A stretch of 64,000 nt of DNA from Nicotiana tabacum (taxonomy: Eukaryota > Streptophyta > Magnoliopsida > Solanales > Solanaceae): positions 11,660,222-11,724,221 of the forward strand of contig NC_134095.1 in assembly GCF_000715075.1 (NCBI RefSeq), in the 5' to 3' direction. Under the pieces are notes generated by a model, which searched no databases, was not told the origin of the DNA, and saw only the letters and a program-made list of their open reading frames with translations. Below are positions 1 through 11,385 of the stretch, piece by piece (the first letter of the stretch is position 1; each line of letters starts with the position of its first letter). Position numbers and translations under genes: made by a program.

Positions 1-207
1 TAGGCTTAATTCTTAAAATGGTAAAAAGATAACTTTCTTTTCTTGTGAGAAAATAATTTACATCTTTACCATAAAGAAAATCTCATAAACTTTCTCATAT
101 TATGAGTATAATTTAAAACATATTCGAAAGTAGTAATATTAATAAAAATATAAAATTATATTTTTCAAACCATTTTTTTTCTTTACAAAAATGTTCCACT
201 CAAAATA

Positions 208-210
<3 letters not shown>

Positions 211-274
<64 letters not shown>
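211..274. repeat. (TA)n microsatellite
   Basis: This is an uninterrupted run of 32 TA dinucleotides. It sits in AT-rich non-coding DNA left of the first gene. Such tracts are length-variable and can extrude as cruciforms. No coding role is visible. Confidence 0.98.
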
Positions 275-275
<1 letters not shown>

Positions 276-599
276 CGATTCATAAAACTCTGTTTATGTA
301 CTTTTCAAACAGATGATATATTACTTCATACCAACTTTGTAAACTCTATTCGTAGAAGCTCATGATTTGTACTACAAGTCCTTGGGGAATGCATCAGATT
401 CAAATATTTCTTTACTTAATTGCTTTATTAAATTGTTATTGGAACTGGTTAGTTATTAAATTGGCTTACCTAGCGGGTTGGCTAGGTATCATCACGACTA
501 GTTGGATTTTGGGTCGTGACACTAGCTAGTATCCAGACTGGTAATTGAAATCGTTTGCAAAGTCATTGAAGAATTGCCACTATTTTGCTGAAACATTGA

Positions 600-832
600 A
601 AGTTCCAATATAATATGCTGGATTATGGAGCTTCCGTGTATAGACTTCCAGCATATTATATTGGAATTCCAGCACACGAAAAGTTCCAGCATAATATGAT
701 AGATTATAGAGGTCCTGCATATAAACTTACAACATATTATATTGAAACTCCAGCACATTATGAAATTCCAACACAGTATGCTGGAATCTCATATGTAAAC
801 AATTCGAACTCTAGCATATTATGCTGGAATAT
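600..832. repeat. cluster of short palindromic repeats
   Basis: A roughly 20-base palindrome resembling TTCCAGCATATTATGCTGGA recurs in full or degenerate form about six times (near 603, 646, 682, 730, 766 and 811), on both strands and with irregular spacing. Open frames on both strands here are by-products of this symmetry and carry no protein signature. It may be the remains of a small foldback or subterminal-repeat transposon. The family is not recognised. Confidence 0.6.
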
Positions 833-2566
833 TTTCGGATTTTAAATGGTATTTTTGTTTAGATTTGATCTTTACATGTAAAAGTTGCTACATTTTAGTT
901 ACTTTTGAAACTGTATATATTTTTCAATTACCAACCCCCCCCCCCCCCCCCAAATGTATTCGAATTTTTCGCAATCCTCCACGAATTATTTTTTCTAGAA
1001 CACAGAAAAAGAAGCAATATGCGATTGCAAATATAAAATGAATAAATTAAATTTTTCATATCTTATTGTTTAAATTCTGAAATTTGAAAAATTCACATAA
1101 TCTAGCACTTATCACGTGGAAATGCAATTTCCTCAGCATTTGAGTTCGCTAGAGAGTAAAATCGCCATATTGATTGGTCTAAACTCAAAAGGGCCCCAAA
1201 ACGCAACTTTGACATGTGAAGCGATAAAATGATAATGGCCGAACATGTCCTTTTTCTCATCCAAAAAATATTGCTTCTTTATTCCAATCTTCCAGACTCG
1301 CGCCATCGTTGCAAACGTAAATCACTGGTAATCACTATTTTCTTCTCTAAAACCTTACTATCTGAACTTCACTTCCCTGAATTCCCTTTTGTTTCCTTTT
1401 CTTATCGATTCAATTTGCCTCTGTTTGTTAATTTTCAATCTGACTCTGCTACTTTTGTTGATCTAATTCAGTTTTTCTCCAACAAAATGGCGTACTAACC
1501 ATTCTTTTAACTCTTCTTTCTGGGTGATATTTTCTCATTGTTGGAAGACTTATAGCTAATTAAGGGTCCTAATTGTTTGTATATTTGATCGTGGACATTC
1601 ATTGTTTTGTCTTTATCCCTACTTGAACTTTAGAATTTTCTAAGTGGAATTTGCTTTTGTTGCCTTTACTAGATGTTTTAGCATCAATACATAACACTGC
1701 TACTGCGATAATTGGTATTATATTGCACAGGAAGCTAAGGTAATTCCAGTTTTAAGAGGCTTATAGGATGGGGTTTCAGGATTGTGATAGTTGGGTTAAT
1801 GGGGATAATCTGCTTCTGCATTGTAGAGTCTTGGCCTTATCCTTTTACTAATAATTTCCATTTTTCTAAATTTTGGAAACATATTGCACAAAGCCTAGGG
1901 AGTAGTTTTTGGTTCATAAATTGCTTAGCTTATATCCATGGTGAACATGCTAAAGAAAGATAAAGAGTCATAGGCGTAATAAGTGTTTGTCAGTAGAACC
2001 TATGGTATTATACTCTAATCCATCAGACCTCAAGTTTGGTTATAGACTTACTTTTCAGTTTTCACCATACATGTTTTCTACGTTAGCTAATGTGACATAT
2101 TCAATCTGCCCGCGGAGAGATTCATATAGCATCCTTTAATTCTGTTTCTAAGATAGTTATTATTAACTTCATTGTTCTCTTGATTTTCTGTTTGAGATGT
2201 TGCTAGATGGATTTCTTCCTGAACTCACAAACATGCTTCTGCTTGATTGTTCTTTTTTCCCAAAAAATCAATGAGCATCAAACTGATATCTTTGCTTGAT
2301 CTGTTTCGTCCCTTCTAGATCACAAGTTTATGAAATATATGAGGCGGCCTCTATTATAAACATCAATAGTTGTTTTTTTCTTTTTTAGTTCCTAACAGTT
2401 TGGCCTTTTTGTTTCAGTGGACACAGCCGTGTAATGTCATCAAATGAGAATTTGATCTGAAAATACACAAGGAATTGGAGGTTAGAGTTTGCTTGTCAAA
2501 AGTGTCTAAAAGCTATTCATCCAGAGGTGATACAGGTTTCACTCAATCAGTTCATAAAACAGACTC
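833..2566. other. upstream region of the thioredoxin-like gene
   Basis: No protein gene is supported here. There is a 17-base poly-C run at 935-951. The stretch from about 1270 to 2566 probably holds the promoter-proximal part and 5' UTR of the downstream plus-strand gene. It is pyrimidine-rich around 1330-1480, and a good splice acceptor (tttgtttcag) lies near 2409-2418, which would fit a 5' UTR intron. An 89-codon open frame at 1229-1498 has no recognisable domain and is not called. No convincing TATA box was found. Confidence 0.4.
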
Positions 2567-3664
2567 ATGCAAAGACTAGGCATTCTTGATTGGCAGCATA
2601 ACTTGAGTTTTAGAAGCATAAATCTACTAGATGGTGAACCAGCCCACACATTGCTTAGTTCTCTTTCCTTTAGAAGTAGCAGTGGATCATCTCATTCAAA
2701 GACAAGGCTTTGTTCAAACCTTAGACATGCAGATTTGAATGTCACACTTCAAAGTCTAGTGCGTCAATGCTCAGAAATTCAGAATGCGGTTCATGACAAC
2801 ATTGAAGAACTACTTGATGAAGAGGACGATTTATGTCCTGTTGAATGTGTAAGAGAATTTAAGACTGATGAGGAATTCTCCATAATACTGGAAAAAGCGA
2901 AAAAAGCTGGTTCTTTGGTTGTGGTAGACTTCTATCGCACCGCCTGTGGCAGCTGCAAGTATATAGAGCAGGGTTTTGCAAAATTGTGCAGGGGAGCTGG
3001 CGATGAACAAGCACCGGTTATATTCTTAAAACACAATGTAAGTACTATATTTGACATAATTTAGAAAAGGAAAAGCCTTGGTCACTTCACCTCATTTCCT
3101 TCACTTAAAGTTCAAATATCAGAAGGAGCATTTCTGTTACGACCAATTGATTAACAGCCCACTGCTCTACCTGAGCTACTGAGGAACAACAGGAGATTCG
3201 ATCTCATTGAGTTCAATTCCCATTCTTTTGGTCTAGACTTGTTAGGAGCAAAAGTATTTTCCTTTCACTTTGTCCTACTTGATGGAGCAAAAGATAGTGT
3301 GGATTAATTATTCCCATCTCTGCAGGTGATCGATGAGTATGATGAACAATCTGAGGTTGCTGAACGACTGCGAATCAAGGTGAAACTTTTTGAATGCTGA
3401 AATCAATTTAGAAGTCTTTGATACAGCTATAGTTGTTGCTTCTCCAATCTGATAGATAATATTATTTCTTTTGTTCAGAATTGGGAAGGCCTAGTTTGTG
3501 TTACAGAAATTTAACATCTCGGTTTAATTAACTTAATGCAGACAGTACCTCTTTTTCACTTTTATAAGAATGGAGTCCTATTGGAAGCTTTTCCCACCAG
3601 AGACAAAGAAAGGATACTTGCAGCTATTCTTAAATACTCTGCTCCAGCTTCCGCGGATGTTTGA
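2567..3664 (+). CDS. thioredoxin-like 4 type protein, chloroplastic
   Basis: Coding exons are 2567-3037, 3326-3379 and 3542-3664. All junctions are GT-AG and in phase 0, giving 215 residues. Residues 1 to about 75 are Ser/Arg/Leu-rich with few acidic residues, as in a plastid transit peptide. The thioredoxin fold follows, with the redox site CGSC at residues 127-130 (2945-2956) and the cis-proline before the last strands at residue 178 (TVP). The residue before the first active-site Cys is Ala rather than the Trp of classical WCGPC thioredoxins, so this is an atypical thioredoxin. The exon layout and the region FYRTACGSCKYIEQGF match what I recall of the Arabidopsis At1g07700 (thioredoxin-like 4) family; this is from memory, not a search. 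The expected role is disulfide exchange in the chloroplast stroma; the partner is unknown. The start is the first ATG in frame and leaves a plausible transit peptide. The gene appears intact. Confidence 0.88.
3135..3187 (-). pseudogene. plastid-derived tRNA-Asn(GUU) fragment
   Basis: Read on the minus strand, this stretch matches the 5' two thirds of chloroplast trnN: acceptor start, D arm (AGTAGCTCAGGTAGAGC), anticodon loop containing CTGTTAA with anticodon GTT, then GGTCGTA. Homology stops before the T arm, so it cannot form a complete tRNA. It lies in the intron between coding exons 1 and 2 of the thioredoxin-like gene. The best explanation is a nuclear insertion of plastid DNA. Recognition is from memory of trnN, not alignment. 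Confidence 0.6.
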
Positions 3665-5100
3665 ACTGGTCTGGTTTGCCCTTGCTTCTGTATAATCATT
3701 CTTGGTGCTCAGCACATATTGAAACAATTTGTGTTTGTTTTCGATGTACATCTGTATTCTGTAACATAATACCTTTGAAGTTGTTGTTCTACTCATAATA
3801 AGAAATTATACTGAATACTCTTGTATATTGATAGTTCTTTATTTATATCAAGTAGGTTTAGAAGAGGGACTAGCTTCGAATTCAAAGATTTAGAAGTTTG
3901 AGTCTTAATCATTCAATAAACATGAATGTTTATTCTGACGATAGCATTAAGACTTTCCAGGTAGTGTTACTCCTAAGAGTAAGTGAAACTTGATTGAGAT
4001 ATTACCAATGGAAGTTATGAACTGAAAGCCTGCAACCGTTTTCTAGGATCTAGATGGAGTTTAAAATAACAAAACGAAAGAGAAAAAAGCAGAAGCTGAA
4101 GAAGAGGGAAAAGAATCGCAAGTAGACCATTAGGTAATATGGAAATGGCTGGCAGGTTTTGGTGCTTTTGTTGGTTGATATCTTTCCAATTTCTTCAACG
4201 GCCAGAGTTGTTGAGTAGTTAACTGTGAGGGAGTTTAGCATGATAGATGAAAAGGCAACCTAGCAACATGAATCCAAGCAGCTGCTGATAAGCAGTAGAT
4301 CTAACTTCTTCCTTATAGAACCTCAAATTCGATTTAACCACTAGTTTTTTCTTCTCTTTTCAGTAAGTTGGGCATTGTAAGAGGTAAGGATTGCAAATTC
4401 ACACATAATCTGTTGTATAAAGGCTAGACCTAGTTAAAGTAGTTCATAGTATCTCCTTTGATATGTCAATGAAATTGGGATCTAAGTGTCTTCAAGTTAA
4501 GTGTTCTTCTTTACTGATTGGCTGCAGCTCTTAGACACTAATCCAAGCCAGGAATATACAAAGATGACAATTCACATGAAATCATGGCACTAAATATCAG
4601 CAATTGTTCTCTCTTGTAAGCTCATCTTGTAAATAGGCCATGGATCCTGGATCTTGGGGTGTATTTCAGCCAATTTGCACCCTAAAATGAACCCGTGCAT
4701 TGTTAAGTTCTTGCGAAAATGCTACTGCTTCCGTCCCAAATTGGTTCGTGGTGTATGATTGAACACAGGTTTAGAAAAGAAAAGAAAAGGAGTTTTGACA
4801 TTACTATGAATATACATAAAATATCACAGTATTCTTGTACTGAACTTGCTTTTATTAATCTAGCAGAACCTACACTTGTACAATTTCTTATAAGAACATG
4901 TAAGTAACAGCAAAATGTAAACATAGAAATGTGCTAATCCTTTTAGAACAGACAAAACAATGATAGAGTTCAAACTAATTAGTGCAGATTGAACATGATC
5001 TACTCTTTGGTTTCGAATGACATATCTTAAGTATCCAATATTTCTTAAGACATTAATCTCTGGATCATTTCATTTTTTCTCAGTTATGGATCGGTCTAAA
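3665..5100. other. intergenic, 3' flank of thioredoxin-like gene
   Basis: The first 150 bases presumably hold the 3' UTR and poly(A) region. The rest has no supported gene or RNA. Around 4725-4860 there is a segment beginning with a cttccgtcccaa-type motif, common at the ends of Stowaway-like MITEs in Solanaceae, but a matching second end was not found. Confidence 0.4.
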
Positions 5101-5264
5101 GGGGAGCCTTGGAACAACGATAAAGTTGTCTCCGTGTGACTTATAGGTCAAGGGTTCGAGCCGTGCTTGCATCAGGGTAGGCTGCCTAATCACACCATCT
5201 AGGGGTGCAGCCCTTCCCCAAACCCTACATGAATACGGAATACTTCGTGCACCGAGCTGCCCTC
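5101..5264 (+). mobile_element. TS-type SINE (tRNA-derived)
   Basis: The element starts GGGGAGCCTTGG and has a tRNA-like head with an A-box region near 5105-5120 and a B box (GGTTCGAGCC) at 5153-5162. The body runs through GGTAGGCTGCC and CAGCCCTTCCCC to the typical tail CACCGAGCTGCCCTC. This order and wording match the TS SINE of Nicotiana and related Solanaceae SINEs. Target duplications were not resolved. Such elements are made by RNA polymerase III and moved by LINE enzymes in trans. Confidence 0.85.
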
Positions 5265-5763
5265 ATGCCCTCAATTATGAATCAGTCTATGTGTTTGAGA
5301 GGGAAGAGGTTTTATGACAGACAATGATCTTGTTCTTGATTGATGATAAGAGTCATGTCCTTTAATATGTTTCCTAAATTCAGGACCATTGTCTCTCCTA
5401 ATACACAGAGGAATAGAGACAGTGAACCAGAAGGGTAAAATTCTTTAAATGCCACAAACTCTACTAGCCACATTTTAGCAGTGTCCAAGGTCAATCAAAA
5501 GTTGTCCCCCCATTTTTTGGTATTGTGCTCTCCAGCTTAGAGATCACCCACCACTTTAAAACTCACCCAATATAACCTTCAACACTTGGCTCTTCAATAG
5601 CCTCTCTGATAAGGACCTTACAGACAGGACTTGTACTGAGCAGACACATGGCAAAAGCAAAAGATATTAAAACAAGATGGCGAAAATACCATTTCCCATC
5701 CCAACACATGGGCAAAGTCTATTTAATTTTTATGTCAACAAAAAAGCTGGAGGAGTACATATT
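5265..5763. other. intergenic, no feature seen
   Basis: This is AT-rich sequence between a SINE and an inverted-repeat element. Short open frames occur on both strands but have no domain, no splice support and no biased composition. Nothing is called. Confidence 0.4.
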
Positions 5764-6620
5764 TAAATGGTCATTTAATTATGTCAAATTATCTATTAAA
5801 GTTATTTTTTTTTCGTTTGTAACACGAAAGTCATTTAATTATCTATAACACTCATAAGATCAGTCAATTAAATTTCTTCAAACTTTTAATTGTCAAACAC
5901 TTATTTTACCCTTTAAATTATCAACTTTTATCTTCTTTTTTAATTTTTTTAAATATTATCATTTTTCTCTTTTTAATCTACATTGTGGACTTACTTATAG
6001 AAAAAATATATATTTTTATTTATAAAATAAAAAAATTAATTATTTTTCAGCTTATATAATGTCAGAATAATAATATAATTGAGTATAATTTTCAAGAATA
6101 TATAATGTATATTATAAAAATGCCTTTATTTAAATAATTATTTTTACATTACGTGCATGGAATATATATTTTACTTTAGAAACTTTATTTTCTTTCATTT
6201 CCAATTGTGTAAATAAATTTTTGATTTTTTGTTTTTTTTTGTTATTAATATTAAAATTATTATTACAAACAAATTATTTTAATTAATTTTTTCATTATGC
6301 TCAATATTTTATTATTCCAGCATTATATATGTTTAAATACCTTTTATTTTTAATTTATAAATAAAATTTATTTATTCTATAGGTAAGTCCATAATATAAA
6401 TTAAAAAGAAAAAAAATTATAATATTAAAAAGTTTAAAAAAAAGACAAATTTTTATAATTTAGAGGGTAAAATAGGTATTTGGCAATCCAAAGTTTTGAA
6501 AATCTAATTGAGCGACTTTCTGAGTGATATAGACATAGTTAAGTGGCTTTGTTGATACAAACAAAAGAAAAGTGACTTTAGTAGATAATTTACCGTACTT
6601 GAGTTACTATTTGAGTAATG
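5764..6620. mobile_element. long terminal-inverted-repeat element (MULE-like MITE)
   Basis: About 200 bases at the left end (from about 5764 to 5960) reappear in inverted orientation at the right end (about 6440-6620). Paired landmarks include TTATTTTACCCT near 5902 against its complement near 6465, and AAATTATCTATTAAAGT near 5786 against its complement near 6572. The centre is extremely AT-rich and non-coding. Long inverted ends without a transposase are typical of Mutator-like non-autonomous elements. The exact ends and a 9-bp target duplication could not be fixed by eye. Confidence 0.6.
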
Positions 6621-6945
6621 GACTCACAAAAAGCCAAAATAAAGGATACTAAAAGAATGAATGATTCAAAGCTCAAATCAAATTTTTACACTTTATGAAT
6701 TCCAATTCTTGCAAATTGAAATGGTACAAAATGCTAGCTGTAAAGGTACTCAAAATTAAGAATACCTTTAGTAGTAAAAAGAAAATTATAGTAAGAAAGT
6801 ACTAATTGAAAAATGGAGATCTCTTTCATCCCCTATGTGTTGTTTTTTTTTTCTTGGGGATGAGCAACAATCTTGGATAAGATTGATGAATCATTTGAGA
6901 TATGCAAATCAGAACAGCCATTTTTGTTTCTGCTGCTCAGTGCCT

Positions 6946-9900
6946 TTAGGTTGAAGTGGTAGATTCTTTCCAAAATCTTGCTGGTAGTCCACCCACTGGA
7001 ACAGGAAATGGTCCATATTGAATCCCACTATTAGATCCTTCCACTTCCCACCTATAAATAACAATAAAAATTACAAATAAAACGTATTAGTCAATTAACT
7101 ACGTCTCAATTCCACTAACTTAAATATAATAGCATGCTTCATTATAGAATAGCGTTATAACGTAACAAGATCATAATATAGTGAATGTCTAAATCATGAC
7201 GTTGGCATCTCATGTATAGCATGTTCGTCGTGAGTAAGACTGTAAGAGGGTGGTTATAGATCAGCTCCGAACTCTTTTATTTGAAATTATCGAGCATGGT
7301 GAGTGTCGGTCTAGAAATCACTTTAAACTCGCTTATAGCATATTTGGTCAAACTTTTGAAATCAGCTTATTTTGAGAACTTTTTTTCTCAAACGACAAAA
7401 AAGTGCTTCTCTCAAAAATACTTTTGGTGTGAAACAATTTTTGTTTGGCTAATTAACTTGAAAAACGCTGAGCATCAATTAGTATTTGGTCAAGCTGTAA
7501 AAAAGTGCTTATAAGTGTATTTTTCTCAAGAGTGATTTTCAAAAAAGTGCTTCTGGAGAGAAGCTACTTTTTTCTGTTTTTCCAAAATTGCTTCTGCTTA
7601 TACTCAAAAATACTTTTTTTCTTCAAAAAGTATGGCCAAATACTTCGACTTAGAAAAAAAAAATACATTTAAAAAAAAAAAAAAAGATTGGCCAAACACA
7701 GTTTACTTTATATTTAATGAAGTTTGTTACTTTTGAGGCAACGCTAGCAAGTGTACTAAACGTTGCATTATTTCACATTAGATGACACGTTATCCATTAT
7801 TAACTCATTAAAAAACATGATTTAATATGTTATGATCTTATAAGTATTGGAAGAATTATTAAAAAAACAATACCTGAACTTAGTGACAAGATGATGAGTC
7901 ATAATTAGAATTTCCAGCTTGGCAAGTTCGTTCCCTGGACAAGCGTGTACTCCACTGCCAAATGGCATAAATGTATTGGGTTTTTGCACATTCTGCAAAT
8001 AAATATGAATAATTAATTTTTTAAACTAGTAAAGTGATGGGGTAGGTAAAGAAAATTATTAAGAAGTAGTACACGTAATATAAAAGGTCGAGTGGTACCT
8101 CAAATCTTGAAGGATCAAATTTTTGTGGATCAGGAAAGAACTCTGGGTTGTGATGAATATTCCTGAATAAAGGCATTACCTTCCATCCTTTTGGAATTAG
8201 GTACCCTACACCCATATTTACAAATTCATTTAGTTTTTCAAATTTAAAGTTTATGGATTTTAAATTTGTTGTCCAATTTAACTCGATTTAAATAATAAAT
8301 ATTCTATTACAATTATAAAATCTAAACAAAAGTTATGATTCAGAGTAGTTCTGCCTGGTTCCTTTTAAATCAATCAAAATGATACAAAGGTGAGCTATTT
8401 GGGGTTAGACCACATCATTATTACTTCCTTCGGTCTATTTTATCTGTCACTTTAGTTAAAAAATATTGGTCAGTAATATTTGTTACTTTGAAAACCAAAA
8501 AGACATTAATTATTTTTTTGTCCATTTCCACCCATACTACACTAGATAAGTGTAAGTTAGTCAACTAAACTCGTTATAATTAATGTTACTAAATATTATT
8601 ATTTTTTAAAATGAGTATGCCAAAACCTCAACTGACAAATAAAAAAAGATATAATGAATTAATTTTTTTTCCACTGGCTTACCTTTGTATTCTACATCAG
8701 CCACAGCTTCTCTAAATGTGAAAGATATAATGCTAGCTAGTCTCAATGTCTCCAAAACAACCTATACAAAACACATTGTGAAGAGGTTAATATTAAACTA
8801 TTTTAGGTCCTTCAATTTTCAATAGTCTCTCAAGTAAAACTGTTATTACCTTGTTAGTCATGGGCATCTTTCTTGTTTGTGTCCATGTCAACCCATGATT
8901 TTCTTGTTCATTTGACTGGCAGACTGCTTTCTGTTCAGCCTGCAATAATTACAGACATTATTGCCAAACATTAAATACCATACATCACAATGTCTTCTAA
9001 TCAACAGTTTTTTATGGTTAAGACAAGCAGCTGGCCTTTTACAAAAATCACTAAAATCATGATATAATTAATCCCGGAAGTTAGTTATCTCAGGATTGTA
9101 GTATTTTTTTATCCCTATGAGAGGATGAGATAACTAATTCCAGGATAATTAATCATGGGATAACTTATTTTCCAACCAAATGACCCCTTATTAGAAGTGC
9201 GACCCTTCTTCGAACCCTGCGTGAATACGAGATGCTTTATGCACGGGACTGCCATTTTACTAGCACTAAAAAAAATATGAACGGAATCTTCTAGATCATT
9301 TACCTTGACACTCTGAAGAAGCTTAGGATTATCATGAAGATACTTTAAAATCCAAGTCAAAACACTTGCTGTAGTGTCTTGTGCTGCAAAAAGAACTCCT
9401 ATAATATTATCAGCAATTTGATCTTCATTTAATACCAATCCTTTCTCATCTTTGGCATTCAAGAAACAACTCAATAAGCCTTTCTCTATTAGCTTCTTCT
9501 CCTTTCTTTCACTTATGATTTCACTTAGAATTTTCCCAAGTCTCTTTCTTGCCTTCACACATAAAACATGATCATCAGTTTCAGCCCACTGTTAAAACCT
9601 ACAAAATTGGGAAATGACTAAATGACACTTACTTGAATAGCCTTTCTATAAGGACTTCCTGGTAAATTTGTAGGGAAACAATTGTAACCCTTATCAACTA
9701 TGCTATAATTCCTTTTCAATTGATCTTTAAGATGAGCATTCAAATGTCCAAATATAGCAAGTATGCCTACTTCGAACGAATACTGACACACAAAAAAAGA
9801 TAAATATCAGTAAAAGTTCGTTTATAGTGACAGTGTATATAAGTAAAATCCACTAGGCGCTAGTAAAACCAACCTTTTTCATCTCATGATAAGTGTTAAC

Positions 9901-10512
9901 AACATGTCCACCTGCCCAAGAATTCAATGCAGAAATTGCTAATTCTTCGATATGAGGGATTTGGTTACGAATGGCTTCTGGATTTAAAGATGTCTGAACA
10001 AGTTTTCTGATATGTATATGGTAGTTTCCTTGATGAAAAAATAGCGCAGATTGACCAATTAAAGTCTCTTTGCTTTTGGGATAAGTTGGCTTGAATAAAT
10101 TAGCTTGGTTCACTAGTACAAATCTAGCAGCTTCTGGACTTGCCAACATGACACAAGGACAACCTAGTATTTTAGTCTTAAAAATTTCACCATACCTGGA
10201 AAAACATTGTAAAACCATTAATGTAAAAGAAGAATTAACCTAAATAGCCGTCCATTCAATCGCTTAAATTAAAAATAAGGACAATGAGTGAAAATGGTAC
10301 CTTCTTTGCCTGTTAATGAAGAAAATATTAGGGTCTTGAGAATAAAGTTGAAGAGTTTCACCAATATAAGGCCACCCCATTGATCCAGGCGGAAGCTTAT
10401 AAGCTTTCCTTAGGGATGATGGTTTCTTATTTCTTGTTGTGACAAAGCAAAAATATAAGAAGATAGTAAGAAAAAATATAAAGATATAGAAAAATAAGTC
10501 AAAATTAGTCAT
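6946..10512 (-). CDS. CYP707A: abscisic acid 8'-hydroxylase (cytochrome P450 CYP707A)
   Basis: Nine coding exons on the minus strand: 10512-10301, 10195-9874, 9782-9633, 9552-9304, 8939-8850, 8761-8683, 8205-8099, 7992-7874 and 7051-6946. All introns are GT-AG and the frame closes over 477 codons before TAA. The protein has an N-terminal membrane anchor (residues 4-22), the Pro-rich hinge [20 protein letters not shown], the I-helix AAQDTT (284-289), the ExxR motif ETLR (345-348), a PERF-like DPSRF (398-402) and the heme motif [10 protein letters not shown] with ligand Cys421. These signatures and the length are those of CYP707A, which catalyses ABA 8'-hydroxylation to phaseic acid in the ER, the main step of ABA breakdown. 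The paralogue (A1-A4) was not assigned. An in-frame ATG 14 codons upstream (10554) could extend the N-terminus; the inner ATG gives the usual anchor. Several introns carry transposon insertions, yet splice sites and frame are intact. Confidence 0.95.
7341..7645. mobile_element. MITE in last intron of CYP707A
   Basis: A roughly 300-base element has imperfect inverted ends: TATTTGGTCAAACTTTT at the left and the complement of TATTTGGCCATACTTTTT at the right. The interior is full of AAGTGCTT and its complement, typical of an abundant Solanaceae foldback MITE. It lies in the 822-base intron 8. A second motif, TTGGCCAAACACA, just right of it (about 7686-7698), may be an alternative end. The superfamily is not certain. 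Confidence 0.6.
8421..8655. mobile_element. Stowaway-like MITE in CYP707A intron 6
   Basis: The segment begins TACTTCCTTCGGTCTATTTT and includes TTTTATCTGTCAC. Near its right end it has the inverted counterpart TGACAAATAAAA. Ends of the CTCCCTCCG type with a short AT-rich body are typical of Stowaway (Tc1/mariner) MITEs. The right boundary is only approximate. Confidence 0.45.
9193..9253 (+). mobile_element. SINE 3' fragment in CYP707A intron 4
   Basis: This short piece (GCGACCCTTCTTCGAACCCTG to GCACGGGACTGCC) matches the 3' body of the SINE at 5101-5264. The tRNA-like head is missing, so it is a truncated copy. It lies between exons 4 and 5 of the P450 gene. Confidence 0.6.
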
Positions 10513-10612
10513 CTTCCTTTTTGCTACAGAGCTTATATAGCAGAATGCTAACATATAACGAATGGGGTAGTGATCCTTTTTTTTTGATGCAGCAGAGTGG
10601 AGATGATGCTTC

Positions 10613-10621
10613 TTTATATAG
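10613..10621 (-). promoter_or_regulatory. putative TATA box of CYP707A
   Basis: On the minus strand the sequence reads CTATATAAAG about 100 bases before the preferred ATG (10512). This suits a transcription start near 10585. The in-frame ATG at 10554 would then lie within the transcript. Confidence 0.55.
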
Positions 10622-10918
10622 GAATGAAAAGGGGTAGAAAGAGACGGTAAATAGAAGATTACATATAACCTTGTCTTAATTATCTGATTTCACATATGTT
10701 GAAACATTAATTATGAGTTAACTTAATTAGATAAGTTTATTTGATTTTCCCTTATTTTATCCTCACGAGTAAAGGTAAAATAATTAATAATATTTTAGCC
10801 AACTTTTCATTGTAATAAAATTGCTTTGGTCATTTTCGTATCGTTGTTACTTTTACATTTTTGTTTATTATATCGAAATATCTACACACAGTAATTAACT
10901 CCATCAAAGTCGGATTTC

Positions 10919-11082
<164 letters not shown>

Positions 11083-11246
11083 AAAATTGTACACATTTTA
11101 TATACTTTTTCGGCGCTAGAGTGAGAAAAGCCCATTTGAAATTGTAGGCATGTTGCATTTAACTATCAATAATCTATAACGAATACATTATTATATATTT
11201 CCATTACTTAAAAAGTAGGTGGTTCAAGCATATTACACATGCTTTA

Positions 11247-11385
11247 GATTACACGTAGTCCTTATCTAAATGAAATAAACTGTAAGTGATTACAAACATA
11301 TTAATACACTTAATTGTGGATTGCACTTAGTCCTTATCTAAATGATATAAAATGTAAGTGGTTACAAACATATTAATATACTTAC
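11247..11385. repeat. 72-base tandem duplication
   Basis: Two adjacent copies (11247-11318 and 11319-11385) share the order of GTCCTTATCTAAATGA, TGTAAGTG, TTACAAACATATTAATA and ACTTA. They differ by scattered substitutions, so the duplication is old. No function is visible. Confidence 0.8.

Noticed and set aside
522..845. Overlapping open frames on both strands
   Set aside because: They arise from the palindromic repeat cluster; both strands read alike and no domain is present.
1229..1498. 89-codon plus-strand open frame
   Set aside because: It lies in the pyrimidine-rich probable 5' UTR of the thioredoxin-like gene. It has low complexity and no recognisable motif.
3135..3187. Functional tRNA-Asn gene
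   Set aside because: The T arm and 3' acceptor half are missing, so it is called a fragment only.
9115..9303. Extension of the CYP707A exon 4 reading frame
   Set aside because: The frame runs past a good GT donor into intron 4, which contains a SINE fragment. CYP707A homology stops at the donor and resumes at 8939.
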